Source of the DNA: Mansonella perstans
Lineage: Eukaryota > Nematoda > Chromadorea > Rhabditida > Onchocercidae
DNA: 64,000 nucleotides
NCBI GenBank assembly: GCA_037074765.1
Contig: JBAMDO010000159.1
Location: forward strand, 62,001-126,000
Direction of reading: 5' to 3'
Part shown: positions 1 through 11,589 of the stretch, in pieces
Layout: each line of letters starts with the position of its first letter
How positions within the stretch are numbered: the first letter of the stretch is position 1
The notes under the pieces: model-generated
What the model saw: only the letters and a program-made list of their open reading frames with translations
The model's database searches: none
What the model was told of the DNA's origin: nothing
Program-made: the position numbers and the translations under genes

Positions 1-170
1 TTTTATGAAATTTAACTTTTTGAGAATTTAGACGAAAAAGAAAATGGAGGAAAAAATTAATAAATCATTTGATTGCCTGTACTATGTACTGAGTGTTTGA
101 ATTTTTATAAATCAAGTAAAAACAAAACAAAATGACAAAATTTTTTTTCAATTTTAATATGTATTTGCAG

Positions 171-1036
171 GCATACGGTGTCGTTTTATGGGAAATTTGC
201 ACTCTTGGTGGCTTTCCATATCCGACTGTTAGTGATAAAGACCTTTTGAAATATTTACTTCAGGGTAATCGATTAGAAAAACCCGTATCGTCTAGCAATG
301 AAGTGTATGCTTTTATCATTTACAATTAAAAGGAAATTAAAATGCAAAATAGGACGCGGAATTGATTTAAAACGCTATAAAATGATTGTATCTTTGAATA
401 TTTCAAACATAAAAGTATCGTTAAAAGTATTCTTCTTGAAAGTATAAAAATATTTCTGAGTTAATTTAGGCTACAAAAGCATGAAGAAAAAAACAAAAAT
501 TTTTTTTTTGAATTTAAAATTTCGAAATTTAGATATGACGTGATGATTCAGTGCTGGTCACATAATGCAAACGATCGGCCATCATTTGCTTATCTTTGTG
601 AACATCTTAATAATCTGAATAGTCAGCAATGTCCCTATGTTGAGTTTGTTCCCGGTGATATTCTACCGCCACCTGGTCTGTCTATTAGCTTAATTTCAAA
701 TTTTCTTTGAAATTTTAAGCATAAAAAAATGATTGAAATCAATCTCATTTTATCAATTAATTGGATGATTTCAGTACCTTGAAAAATATTTGAGAGTTCG
801 AATCTTTTGAAATAATACGATATCAAAGCAAATTTCTTGGCATAAATTCATGTTTTTACTAATCATTGAAATTGTTAAGCAAAGATAACTCAAATTGATA
901 TATCTCATCAAAATTAATTAGTGTAAACAAAATAATTTCAGACGGTTACTGTGAATTAGTGGGAAGACCAATGACACATACCGATTTGTCAGCAATTGCC
1001 GATTTAGAAACAGCGGAAGTCGTTGATGAAAACTGA
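171..1036 (+). CDS. Receptor-type tyrosine kinase, C-terminal exons (5' part outside window)
   Basis: Exons 171-304, 533-675 and 942-1036 join in phase to 123 residues plus stop (372 nt). The first exon begins in the kinase C-lobe: AYGVVLWEICTLGGFPYP is the alpha-F/G region of tyrosine kinases. The second carries the alpha-H/I signature VMIQCW followed by NDRPSF, the CW-x(6)-RP motif that anchors the end of the domain. About 50 residues of tail follow, with a DGYCELV tyrosine that could be a phosphosite. Donors are GTATGC and GTCTGT; acceptors are TTTGCAG, ATTTAG and TTTCAG. The ATP-binding lobe, HRD and DFG motifs and any ectodomain lie upstream of the window. The exact subfamily (FGFR/VEGFR-like or the nematode KIN-16 group) cannot be told from this end. 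The family transfers phosphate from ATP to tyrosines of membrane signalling complexes. Confidence 0.85.
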
Positions 1037-3864
1037 AAGGAAACGAAGTATTTTTTTTCTTCTTTCTTCTTCACTCATTTTTCATTATTTTCATTTGTTC
1101 TTCTTTTTCGAATAATTTCCTTATTATCATGTTATATGCACATATTAAATATTTGTTGACTTCAAACGAAAAAAAAAATATTCTTTCTTTTTGTACTTAT
1201 TTTTAGAAAAAAGAATGAAAAAAATGATTGCGGATTGTCAGACGATGTTGTTTGCAAATCTAAACTTAAAACCGATTATTGATTTTATCACATATATTAT
1301 ACAGTTTATTCACAGTTTATTAATGCATATATATATTATTTGATTATTGCTTGAATTACAGGTTGTATAATAAGTGTAATTATTAGTATTATTCATAAGG
1401 TGCTTGTATTATTTTAGTTCTAATTTTAATTCGATTTCAAATCTTGATGGACAAAAAGAAAAACACAAATATGTTGTGCAACAAGATTATTTCTTACCAT
1501 AAATACGAGGAAAACATTTTTAACAAATAGAAACAATTATTTCATCAACTTTAATGAAATCAATGACAGATAGAAGAAATGAATTTATTATTGAGAAAAT
1601 TACTTTTTATGCACATTGCAGTGACAGTACAATTTATTAACAATAATATTTTGTTTTTTCAAAATCTCTTAAAAACTAAAATTGCTGGTAGCCAATCGAT
1701 TCTTGCCTTTGTTTTTAAAAAAAATTTTATTCCTTTCCTGCTCTTTTACATTTCAGACAAGTAAAATGAGCCAAGTTCGAATTTTATAGAAATTTCAAGC
1801 AGTATTTACAAGTTTTACTACTATCATCTATAAATATTAAAAAAATGGACAAAGTGGTGACTAATTAAATGGCAACACTTGTAATTATATAAATTAATTA
1901 TTCAAAAGGAATTAAATCCTAAATTGTGGATATGTACAAAATGATCTTATCATTTTCCTGTTTTATTGCTCTTTCTTTCTCGTTTTTTTCTGTTCTTTTT
2001 ATATATTTTTTCTTTTTCATTTTGTGCTACACTTAGCTCTCCTTCATCTTTTATTAATTACATTTCGCTTTCTTTTTTTTAAACGATTCACTATCGGGCA
2101 AGGAATTCGAATCTCTCGTAAATGATAACAATTAAACACCATAATTATAATGATAAAGAGAATAAATGATAAACATGATGTTGATAATGATCTGTAAGCA
2201 TTTTATTATTATCATGATTTTTGACTATCATCATTTAGAGCGGTAGTTTTTTATTAATGCTATATTACCATATTATCATTCATTCATTGTCTTCCATCCA
2301 TTATACGTTTAATAAAGTCCATAAAATTTCTTTTTCAAACATTGTACATACATAAATACAAGCATAAAACGTATGCACATACATACACACTAACTGAAAT
2401 ACTATAAAAGAAATCAATAAATTAGCGATCAGCTTGTCGTTAGTTAATCAAATGTGAAATCTTTCATTGCTTTGGTTATACTCATTCAATGTAGTTAATT
2501 ATAGGAAGCAATGATGAATTTCCATAATATTTAGATGAATAATTTATCGAAAAACATCTATCAAAATTGATAAAATTTGTGATCAACAAACGATGATAGC
2601 GATAATTTACATATTACTCATTTCCTCCGAACTGAACGTTATTTCAATCTAAATAATAAATTTAGATTTTGTTTTATTATGTAGTTTATATTGTTATTAA
2701 AATTTTTACCACTGTAGATTGAAGTCTTTGTTGCTGGTATTATCTTTTGTATATCTAATAATAGATGTAAATTTTATTGCTAAAATTTACTAAACATTTT
2801 CGTATGAAAGTTATAATATCACATTTTCATTTCGACCTTTGCTCTATAAATTTCAATTTTTGCCATTATAAACATTGAGACATATAAGGCAGTGCAAAAA
2901 AGCTCAACTATTTCATGTAGAAGGAACGGTTGAAAGATTTCTAGCAAAACTGCATTTAATTAAACAATAACACCGGTAAAAAAAGAATGAATTTATAAGT
3001 ATTTGAAAATCAGATTACCTAAATGAAGTAAGAAACAGAGTGATAAATGCACTTAATTGTTAATATTAGCAATAGTGATAATGGCAATGATAATGAAAAG
3101 ATGAAAATAATATTAATACCTAATAGTAATAGCAACAGTGATAATGATGTTAGATAAAGGATATCATCTCCCTCAGCAAATGATAATCCATCAGCTATAA
3201 GGAAGAATTTATTTTTACATAAGAAATAATGATTAAAACAGTGGCACGCTATGCGATCACGCTTTAAAATATTTAATTTCATAGTTTACAACATCCCATC
3301 ACAAACTGTCAAATTTAAAATTTATCAGAAAAAACTGGAAATTGAAACAGATAAGAAAAGCTCAATTAAGCATTCTGTGCATTCATCCATAAATTGATAA
3401 TCTTTGAACACTTATTTCTTTTGCCAAATTAAAATCATTTATGGAATAAGCAATTTTTTAGATTCATCCACATGACTCTTATTCAGAAATTTGTTGTGAC
3501 TGGATTTTCGGGAATTTTACCAAACTGTTTCAGTGAAGCTGCAGTAATTTGACAGTTACTAATGAAAAGGTCAACGATTAAACGACCCTTTGCTTCGTGT
3601 TTTTCTTTTCTTTTTTCCTGGCTAAAAACACTTTTTTGAAATACTCTTTTTTCTTGAAATTGAATTCACAAACTTTCTTAATCCTGAATGTCCTGAATGC
3701 ACACTTTCTAAGACAAATTAATATAGTTCATTTGAAATTTCTGAAATGAATTCGGAACCAGTGAGAAAGTAGCAGGTTACTAATATTTCTTTCGTTAATT
3801 TCTCTTTACACTTGCTCTCTCTTTTAATTTCACAATCTCCACCAAGCCTCAATATATAGTAAAA
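1037..3864. other. AT-rich intergenic stretch
   Basis: About 2.8 kb following the kinase stop. It contains poly-A/T runs, low-complexity stretches (TGATAATGATRR-type patches near 2140-2230 and 3060-3150) and a short CA-rich patch near 2345-2390. I see no exon with plausible coding content on either strand. The first few hundred bases are presumably the kinase 3' UTR. Confidence 0.5.
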
Positions 3865-4013
3865 TGAGCCAGCACATAATAAGTATCACGGATCGCAGTG
3901 GAGTCCTGTGCGAGTCTAAAAGTTTATCTACAATGGACATATCATCAGCTGCGGCATTCAATTATTTGTATCAATATTATGAGGTGTGACATTTTGCACA
4001 GAAGTATAGCCGC
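3865..4013 (+). pseudogene. Degenerate zinc-knuckle-like coding remnant
   Basis: Paralog of the open reading frame at 33391-33540. Relative to that copy it has lost about 15 bases inside the knuckle and carries an in-frame stop (TGA in ...TATGAGGTGTGACATTTT). The end is still recognisable as F(C/A)-QKYSRATL before a stop. It is probably left over from a retroelement gag-like protein, which is inference from the C-x2-C ... H ... C spacing in the better copy. Confidence 0.4.
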
Positions 4014-4329
4014 GCAACACTATGATAGCATTGATACTTGAATTTAAATATATCATATTCATATGTTAATCAAAATCTTATGTCTTGATGTTATGAGCGG
4101 GATAAAATACATAATTTTATGCAAATAAACTGGATAAATAGCCAAAAGAAATATCGAAAGGTATTGCACAGGGTATTAATGTCTTTGATTTTTTGAGAAC
4201 AAAAAAAAGTTAAAATGAGGAAAAAAAGAAAAAACCGAATGAACATTCCTGCAGGAGATTGGATTTGAATTTTAATTCAAGAGTAAAGTTGCTCAGGAAG
4301 GAAGATTAGCTTGAATTTATTCAGATTTT

Positions 4330-4582
4330 ATCGGTAATCTTTTTCTTTCCGTGTTACCAAAGAGATCGATAATTTTGCTTATATCGATTATGAGAGCAAT
4401 ATAAGCTAATGAGCAATAACTGATCCGATGCAAACTACAATCAAATTTAATGTAAAACATTTGAAAGATCACTTTTACAACTGTTAAATACAGCATTGAA
4501 GGAATAGCGATGAAATTACTAATCGTTGCAACGTATGATATCAGGAGTATTGCAGTGTACAATCTTGCTAAATAAGTTGCTT
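4330..4582 (-). pseudogene. 7TM receptor exon 2 fragment
   Basis: After a good acceptor (GCTTACAG) the minus strand encodes LARLYTAILLISYVATISNF and then a TM1-like stretch ending YLTVVKV. This aligns with exon 2 of receptor copies A and C (TM1 plus the first cytoplasmic loop). The TM2 part is frame-disturbed after KV, and no other receptor exon is found beside it. It is a solitary exon relic, with a sister relic at 33620-33900. Confidence 0.6.
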
Positions 4583-5250
4583 CTGTAAGCAAATCTTTCG
4601 GCTTTTACGTATCATTTTACGATACCGAAACGTAAAGCTGTGGTACAACGTCAAATTTACTTAGTGAAACCGTAGATGATGCTATAGCATAACAGCAGAT
4701 ATTCTTAGATTTAAAAATGTAAATATAACATAACAAACAAACTTCTCGAAAAAGTTTATTTAAAATCGACTAATTCTAAGGCAAAACCACAAATTTTGAA
4801 GTTGGATTGTACGAAGTTCGAACTATTAGTGATATTTAAGTAATTAGTGCCATTAGAATGATAGGTGTTGTTTTTTTAGTTAAAAATAGTAACGTTCAAT
4901 TTGAGGATCACGTGATCTTAATTTGTTGCCGGAATACCGGATTCACACAGCTATTGTAATGACCACCGTACTAGCCAGCAGAGTCAAAAAAGTGTACATT
5001 AGATCGGTAAAAAATCCGGTAAACCTGCAAATAGATTATTTCACTGATTACTACTTAAAGGATCATAAAAGTTCAAATTTGGGTATGATAAGTATTTTCG
5101 TCCTGTTTTGCCGGCTGTCTAACCTTATCTTACTATCAGCAGCACGCTAAACGGTGTAACTGGCGCTTGTGACGGAGCTAATTATTGCAGCAGTAATCTC
5201 AAAAATATTTCAGTAAACCAATTACTTTATTGCGACATCATTGAAAATAT

Positions 5251-6830
5251 TATTTCATTAGGATTATTAATTACTCTGTATATTGAGAATATATTTGTTG
5301 CAATCTTAAGCAGAAATCCAACGAATAGTGTTAATTTTTTTCATCGACAAATATTTCTGTAGAAAAAAGGCAGATATCTGCGCCTTCATTGAGATTGCTC
5401 CATGTATATGCCCCTCGTTAAAGAACATTTATTTGATGCATTAAATTATTCATTAACGAATAGTTATTTGATATAGAGTAAGTAACGGAAAAGAAACTTT
5501 AATTCAAACAATTCAAGTACCGAATAGAAATTATTTGTCTAGGACATAACTTATGACGAAAAAATCTAGTCGTAAGCTACGTCATCGAAAAAAGAAAATT
5601 TTTATCAAAAATCTGAAATGAAGGAAATAATGATAGAAATGCAATTAATAATTAAATCAAACTAAAAATTCTAGCAAAAACTTCTGCATTCACAGCAATA
5701 ATGCTAAACTGCAATTAATGTTATCCATTCAACAAAATCGTTGGTTCGTCAAAAAGATAAATATCTACGCTTTCATCATTGGGTCAAAAAATTAAATTGC
5801 AATGAAGCAAGCAATTTCTTACCGGTTCATCATAATTTTCAGCCAAACGTAAAATCTCTCCAAATTCCTACATAAGTCATAGATTATTATGAGACTTTAG
5901 ACATTATCACATGTTAAAAATCTGCCTTGATCAGACTGGATACACTTTAATATTCTTTCCGGTTTCAATTAAAAAACGCTTAAGGAGAAACCTACTGTGA
6001 AGGCTTATTAAGAAATACTAACGAAATAAGTTAGTAAAAGAAATGTAAGGAAAATCTAAAGTGATGTATAAAATTTCAACATGATTTATCGAAAAAGATT
6101 TATTAAAGTTATTAACTAGTATAAAATAAAGTTCGTTTTTGTAAAAAAATTGGTGTTCATCTGAAGAGCACACATTTCACACACACAGACACGCATAAAC
6201 ATACATACACAAATATCAGTGCTTTACTTCTTTCAAAAAGATACTAAAAAATTCCTTTTGCTGATTTAGTTGTCATTACATTAGATGTTAGCGCTCAATA
6301 TCATCTTGGACAGTTGACTTAAAATTATCTGATCGCTGCACTTTTTTTATCATACACCTCATTTTCAACCGCTAACTCGCTAATTGATCTCAAATCCCAG
6401 TCTTAAAACGAAATTACACTACAGGCCTAGTTCTATTTGCCATCAATTTAAGCAAAATACGCTTTTTTTAATTGCAGCAGATTTATGGATTCAACAAAAT
6501 TTATGCTCTAACAAACATTTTTTAACTGACTTTTTGTGAATTACGAGAAGTATTCGATGCAATACGATTAGAAATCGATAATTGCAGTTTATATCTTTTA
6601 TAAATGTTGTCAAAAAGCGGTAATTGTGAATCCCTTAAAGTTGCATCATTGTTTTTCTTTGTCTCATCTGTCATAATTTCATCATATTATTGTTTCCTTC
6701 ATTCATAGAAACTCAATTTCAATTACTATTAAATTGATATTAAGCTTACATTTTTAAAAACACTATCTTTAATTTTTGCAGTTATCATAATAAATACAAG
6801 TAAAAAGCAGTACAAAATGTAATTAATTGC
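5251..6830. other. Intergenic stretch without recognisable exons
   Basis: AT-rich sequence with long A runs and a CA-rich patch near 6170-6200. No convincing coding exon, RNA gene or known repeat was found. It ends where similarity to 31130 onward (receptor copies A and B) begins. Confidence 0.4.
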
Positions 6831-6932
6831 AGCTTGGATATGTAAATTATTTTCGAAATGAAACGCAATAGTGAAATCAAAAGAAAATTGGATGCAATGG
6901 TTCTTATCATTTCAATGAAACACACTAGAAGT

Positions 6933-9003
6933 TTATATTGCCTTTTGAGTTGTGATTGATATCACCTTTGTAGTCCACCTTTTCCGGCAAAACAATGACG
7001 AAGTTGCCCGACGATATGGCTCAAGTGCCAGAATCATCACGGAGATAATAATGATCGTCCGCATCTGAAATTAAGTGAGTTGAAATATTTCAATGAAAAA
7101 GAAGAATTTACTATGAGCGATAAATGATAATAAATGATGAAATGAAGGAATGATTTTTCAATTCATTACCTCGTAAAGATAGTAAATCATTAAATTGAGA
7201 ACGATCTTTAAATTGCTACCAAGAAAATAATTTTCACAACCGGCAAGTATACAAGTGGCATATGCACATGCGTGAACTGAAATATGTTGTTATTAGTATT
7301 CATATTTGGATTTTGGATAAATCTGCGAAGTTTGGCGACAAGAATGTTGGTAATGTGTTCAATTTTCAGTGATAATTTGAAGAAATTTGAAAAAAAATTT
7401 CTAACACAGCTTTTAGCGGAATTACACTCTCACTTAAATAAAATGTCCTAATGATATCAGAATGAAGAAATCATAAAAACTTACTGAACGTAGGTAAAGT
7501 AATGATTTCAATTGAATAACTGTATAAAATAAACGAATACAAACGCTTCTGATGCATTCTTGCAGCTCGGATGACGTTTTTGCCAAGTGGTTTATACCTG
7601 CTGATTTTTATTGATGCCTAAAACAACAGATGCTAATTTAACATTATTTGAGGTTATGTTTCGTTATTAATTCCATTTTACACTAGTCGCCGGCAAAAAA
7701 ACAATTGATAGTGAAATAAAGCTGTTCTTTTAGCTTCCTTAAAATTACCAGAAAACTGATTCCGGCTGAGCGGATTATTTTAATCAAAGCCTGCAAATTT
7801 TTAAATGTCATAAAGTTCTACCATTAGAGCAGCAATAAATAATGCTATAAACAACGTGATATGGGTCAGAAAATAAGGTATAAGATTTATGGATTTTTTA
7901 AACAATAGAGTTACAAAGGTTCCCCAGAGAATTATCAAAATATGTAACGCAGCATAATGCGATTTCTGACTCCTGAAAAACGTAAAAAATTGGGAAAAAA
8001 AGGTAAACGATAGCATTTCTTTAAAGATAAGACATTTGTGGCATTAAAGAAAACTGAACGATTGTTTGTGCGAAACAATGGGCGCTGAATAAATAACCTC
8101 CATTTTGCTTTAATATTTAATAGGGCTAAAGCGCACAAAGCTTCACATCAACATTGCATTTCCAAGTAAAATCAATATTAGGACGATCCTGAAGAATGAT
8201 AAAACGTACTTACTTATTTATAAATGTTCTGGAATAGAAAAGTGGTTTCACGTGAAGCAGGTAGCATACCATAACTGCATAGAACGTTAAAGCATGAAAC
8301 CAAATATTTGCAAATCCGACGTAAAATCGAACCCAATCTTGGATGTCGGTTCTCAAATTTCAACATAGCATCATATCACGAAATTTTATTATCAGTGGAA
8401 TGAGACAGAATGAATGTTTTTTGACGCGGAAATAAGATTGTTCGACGAATTGGAAACGAAACTTACAACTTGCTGTTTTTTATAGAAACAAAGAGTTTGG
8501 TAACATCAATTGTATCAATTATAAGTGCAGCAATAGCTGACGTTATGCAATTGATCATTAAATTCAGTGTGAAATGTTTGAAAAATCCATCTGTCACTTT
8601 CGCAAGCGTTAAATATATTATGAAAGGAATAACAAGAAAATCACCGATTATTGCAGTGTATGATATTATGCTTCTTATACTGTATAATGCTGCTAAAAAA
8701 TCGTTAATACATAATAACAGCAAATTGTAGCATAGCTTTGAAATGATTTGATGAATGCTAAGATAATCTGTTATGTGCACAGAGTATTGATGACATCTTT
8801 TATTTGATTCGTTATTTGACGGACATTAGCAAAAGTTCGAATAATGTACTTAAAGATTTAGCAGATACATATGAATAAAACGGTTGAATTGAATTAAATT
8901 ATAACTTACGGCACGCGAGGCCTAGATGTACACATGGAGGACCATACGAACCAGCAGTGCTGTTGAAGTAGTTACTATCACTGGAATGAAAAGTGTCGTT
9001 CAT
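6933..9003 (-). CDS. Nematode 7TM receptor, copy A (seven exons, 351 aa)
   Basis: Exons 9003-8910, 8767-8467, 8351-8214, 7972-7822, 7617-7485, 7276-7170 and 7064-6933 join with consistent phases to 352 codons. Exon 1 encodes an N-terminal ectodomain with N-glycosylation sites (start MNDTFHSSDSNYFNST). Exon 2 gives TM1 and TM2, exon 3 TM3 (core FANIWFHALTFYAVMVCYLL), exon 4 TM4 and TM5, exon 5 a basic third loop (RAARMHQKRLYSF), exon 6 TM6 and exon 7 TM7. TM7 ends in ALEPYRRA, followed by a basic cytoplasmic tail. Exons 3-6 have exactly the same lengths as in copy C (138, 151, 133, 107). The topology and the PY near the end of TM7 suggest a G-protein-coupled chemoreceptor of a nematode-expanded family; I cannot assign it to a named family. 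Exon 2 is 54 nt longer at its 5' end than in copy C. Confidence 0.72.
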
Positions 9004-9007
9004 TTTT

Positions 9008-9010
9008 CTG
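9008..9010 (-). promoter_or_regulatory. Likely spliced-leader acceptor of receptor copy A
   Basis: On the minus strand AAATTTCAG ends four bases before the ATG of copy A. The same site precedes the ATG in copy B (33273) and in the truncated copy at 26610. A TTTCAG this close to the initiator is typical of nematode trans-splicing to a spliced leader. An unseen upstream cis exon is the alternative. Confidence 0.55.
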
Positions 9011-9284
9011 AAATTTGTTCTTAATTTTTTTGACGTTGTCAAAGATTTATTTAATTTGAATTTTCACATACTTCTCTGCATAGTGCAGGATTCACATGAC
9101 TATTATGAAAAGAAATACCTAAAAAATGAGAAAAAGAGAATCAATTTTTAAATAATTAAACAACATAAAACCAATAAAAGTAACCATAGAACCTAAAGAA
9201 GAAATAATTTGAAGCATAGAATAACAATCAGGATAGTCTCAGATCATGAGGGTATATCCAGCGTTCCAGCGAAATGCGTGGGTT

Positions 9285-9690
9285 TTTAAGATTCTTTATT
9301 TTCTATTCCGAAATGACAATAAAAGCTTTTTAAAGGGTTTCGCAAGTATTTGAATTATTTTTTTTTAAAATAGCGGAAATATCATCTTCATCAAAGAACT
9401 TCAAAATTAAAGTAAACGTCATTATCATTCATATAACAGAAACAATAGTGCATCAAACATACGAATAATGGTGATGATAAGAATTGTAAACAGGCTTGGA
9501 GTACCGTGCTTTTTTTTTATTCGTATTTGAGAATAAACACATCACTGATAAAAAAATTGAGCAGGACTATGAAATAAATATGCCCAAAACAATTCTTATC
9601 ATTAATGATAAAAAATAGTTTTTATCATAAATTTGATATAAATACAATATTAAACGACGATCTCGTCAATCTTTCATAAAAAAGAACAGT
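9285..9690 (+). repeat. Orphan copy of the cysteine-protease promoter
   Basis: Closely similar to 27431-27820, immediately upstream of the protease ATG: shared stretches include CTTGGAGTACC and GAATAAACACATCACTGATA, plus a segment ending AAGAACAGTTTT. Here the similarity stops exactly where the protease sequence should begin, and an AGGATGGTTTTAT repeat follows. No protease exon is present downstream. A third copy lies at 30115-30400. Confidence 0.7.
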
Positions 9691-9835
9691 TTTAGGATGG
9701 TTTTATATCTAGGATAAGTAATAAATCAATTTCTCAGAAAAAGTGTGCAAGAAAAACTGCATTTTCCTCTTACATGGGAAATGGTCGGACGAAATGCTTG
9801 GTTAGCAGTTATTTTAATTTGTAGGATGGTTTTAT
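9690..9835. repeat. About 135-bp unit flanked by direct TAGGATGG repeats (copy 1)
   Basis: The unit starts with TTTAGGATGGTTTTATAT and ends with TTTGTAGGATGGTTTTATAG. A second copy with the same internal sequence lies at 30990-31130. The same GTAGGATGGTTTTATA string also occurs in reverse near 11325-11345. It may be a terminal motif of a short non-autonomous element. Confidence 0.55.
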
Positions 9836-9837
9836 AG

Positions 9838-11583
9838 CATTTGCTATTTAAATATCTGGAGAACTAGAAGCATAGTGAAAATTTAATTGAAATTTCAGGA
9901 AGAAGAAATAATCAAACATATGATGAAGATTCATCAGACAAAACTTTTGTTCGTACACTAGTAGGAACGATTATTGCTGAATATTTAGCCTAAGAAGATT
10001 TACAAAATACGGTGTTAGCAATATTCTCTTAATTATTTATAGTTATATTACAAATGCTCCTTAAAGTAGAAATCATGTTCATCAAATTCCATTATTTCAA
10101 ATACTAGTTATTACAAGTGATAAGGCAAATTGCAAGGAGTTAGTAAGCTGCAATCAATTATTTGACAATAATTACAATGAATGATTTTTTAATATTATTT
10201 AACAGCGAACTTCTTATCATGTCTGCATCTGCAAGCTTCGTGTTAAGTCGTCGATCCAGAATACTACATTATCGGGATGGCAAAATAACTACCTTATATC
10301 TAGTGGAAGCATATGACTCTAGTCTCGAACAAATTTTACCATTCTGGAGGTTTGTCCTCTTTTTGTTACTCGATTATGAGGCGGAATTCTTTATTTTTAG
10401 AGGTTTTTTCTCATCTCATTGCCGAAATTTAAAAAATTTTCAGCTTTTTAAACCAATGCAGATTTTTCTTTCTCAGCTCCCTAATAGCATTAAAAAATAA
10501 AATTCGCCGAAATTCCTACCATCGATTTAGGTTTTATCTGAGAGGGAGAAATAGCCAAAGAGGAGTTCAAGGTTGATGTGCGGGCAAGAACATTGTTTTA
10601 AGAAATTCATAGAATCTTTTTTCAGAATTTCACAATTATCACCATTGATTAGCTCGTTATAGAGAAGAAAATTAATAGACAAGAACTACAAACATCAAAA
10701 ATCATGTTCAAATAATGATTCAAATTAATTAAAAAATCTTGAACTGTAAGCAAGCTATTTAAATACCAAAATGGACGAGAACGATCAGTGACAAATTAAG
10801 ATACACAACATAAAGATAAAGAAGAAATTGAACAAAAGAAACTGCAATAAACAACTTATATTAAAAAAAGGACGAAAACATCAATTAATATCGAAAAGCG
10901 ACTCAATGGTTAATCATAAAAAAATTTGAAAATTTAAGCATAAAACATGGGATTGTAAATTGCAACGGTAAAAAATATCATAAGCTATCTTGTGCAATTT
11001 GTATTTGAAAAAAATGGATGTTAAAAGAAACAATATAGAAATCTTGGATTTAATATACAAAGCTTGGTTCTAGTGATGAATTTCTGCGTTTTATACCTTG
11101 AAAAATATCTCCGACACTTGTTAAGTGCTAAGAATGGCGTTCACAAGTTTATTAATCAAATTTTTTTTTTTTTAACTGACTAGCTTGATCTTCTGTCAGT
11201 ATTTTTCTGTAGATTTCTTGAATTTACTAGGTTAAAATATATGCGCATCAGAAATGGAACGTATGAATATATAAAATCATTCTACAGTTGGCAATTATTT
11301 AGATTGTAAAAGATATAAAAGCTAGATATAAAACCATCCTACAATTGGCCATTATTTAGATTATTATGCCACCAGCAAGATAAATAATTAATAGGATATT
11401 ACTAACGCCATATTTTGTAAATCTTCGTTGGCTCAGTATTCAGCAATAATCGTTCCTACTGAGCATGAACAAAAGTTTTCTCTAATAGATCTTCGTTGTA
11501 TGCTTGATGTTTTCTTCATCCTGAAATTCCAATTAAATTTTCACTATACTTCTATTCTTCAGATATTTAAATAGCAAATGAAT
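9838..11583. mobile_element. Fold-back element with ~205-bp inverted ends
   Basis: The segments 9838-10045 and 11381-11583 are inverted copies of each other (about 80-90% by eye). Shared strings include ATTTGCTATTTAAATATCTG, AGGAACGATTATTGCTGAAT and AAGATTTACAAAATA. They enclose about 1.3 kb with a + strand open reading frame (10177-10500). Target-site duplications could not be identified. Structurally it resembles a fold-back or long-TIR DNA transposon. No transposase is recognisable, so it is non-autonomous or decayed. Confidence 0.5.
10177..10500 (+). CDS. Hypothetical ORF inside the fold-back element (107 aa)
   Basis: Open from ATG at 10177 to a TAA at 10500, long for this base composition. 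It contains a polar patch (SRRSRILHYRDGKITTLYLV) and a hydrophobic stretch (FVLFLLLD). No domain was recognised and no close paralog is visible in the window. It lies between the two inverted ends, so if it is expressed it would belong to the element. It could also be a chance frame. Confidence 0.2.
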   Translation: MNDFLILFNSELLIMSASASFVLSRRSRILHYRDGKITTLYLVEAYDSSLEQILPFWRFVLFLLLDYEAEFFIFRGFFSSHCRNLKNFQLFKPMQIFLSQLPNSIKK

Positions 11584-11589
11584 CGCTCA

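Larger units (their letters stand above)
3865..5250. repeat. Duplicated block D (paralog of 33391-34400)
   Basis: This stretch aligns by eye with 33391-34400 over most of its length: a zinc-knuckle remnant (3865-4013), an antisense receptor exon (4330-4582), a shared segment around 4590-4720 with an imperfect hairpin (TTTTACGTATC ... GATACCGAAACGTAAA), and a + strand open stretch ending at 5150 whose last 25 or so codons match the one ending at 34317. The copies differ by many substitutions and small indels, so the duplication is not recent. Together with receptor copies A and B this forms a larger segmental duplication in which the order of sub-blocks differs (D then A here, B then E there). 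Confidence 0.7.

Noticed and set aside
7170..7276. Apparent frameshift in copy A exon 6 relative to copy B
   Set aside because: Recounting exon 5 (133 nt, phase 1) shows copy A is in frame and matches copy C; copy B lacks the two bases.
8470..8730. 86-codon + strand open frame
   Set aside because: It is the antisense shadow of receptor copy A exon 2; the minus strand carries the conserved TM1/TM2 sequence and splice sites.
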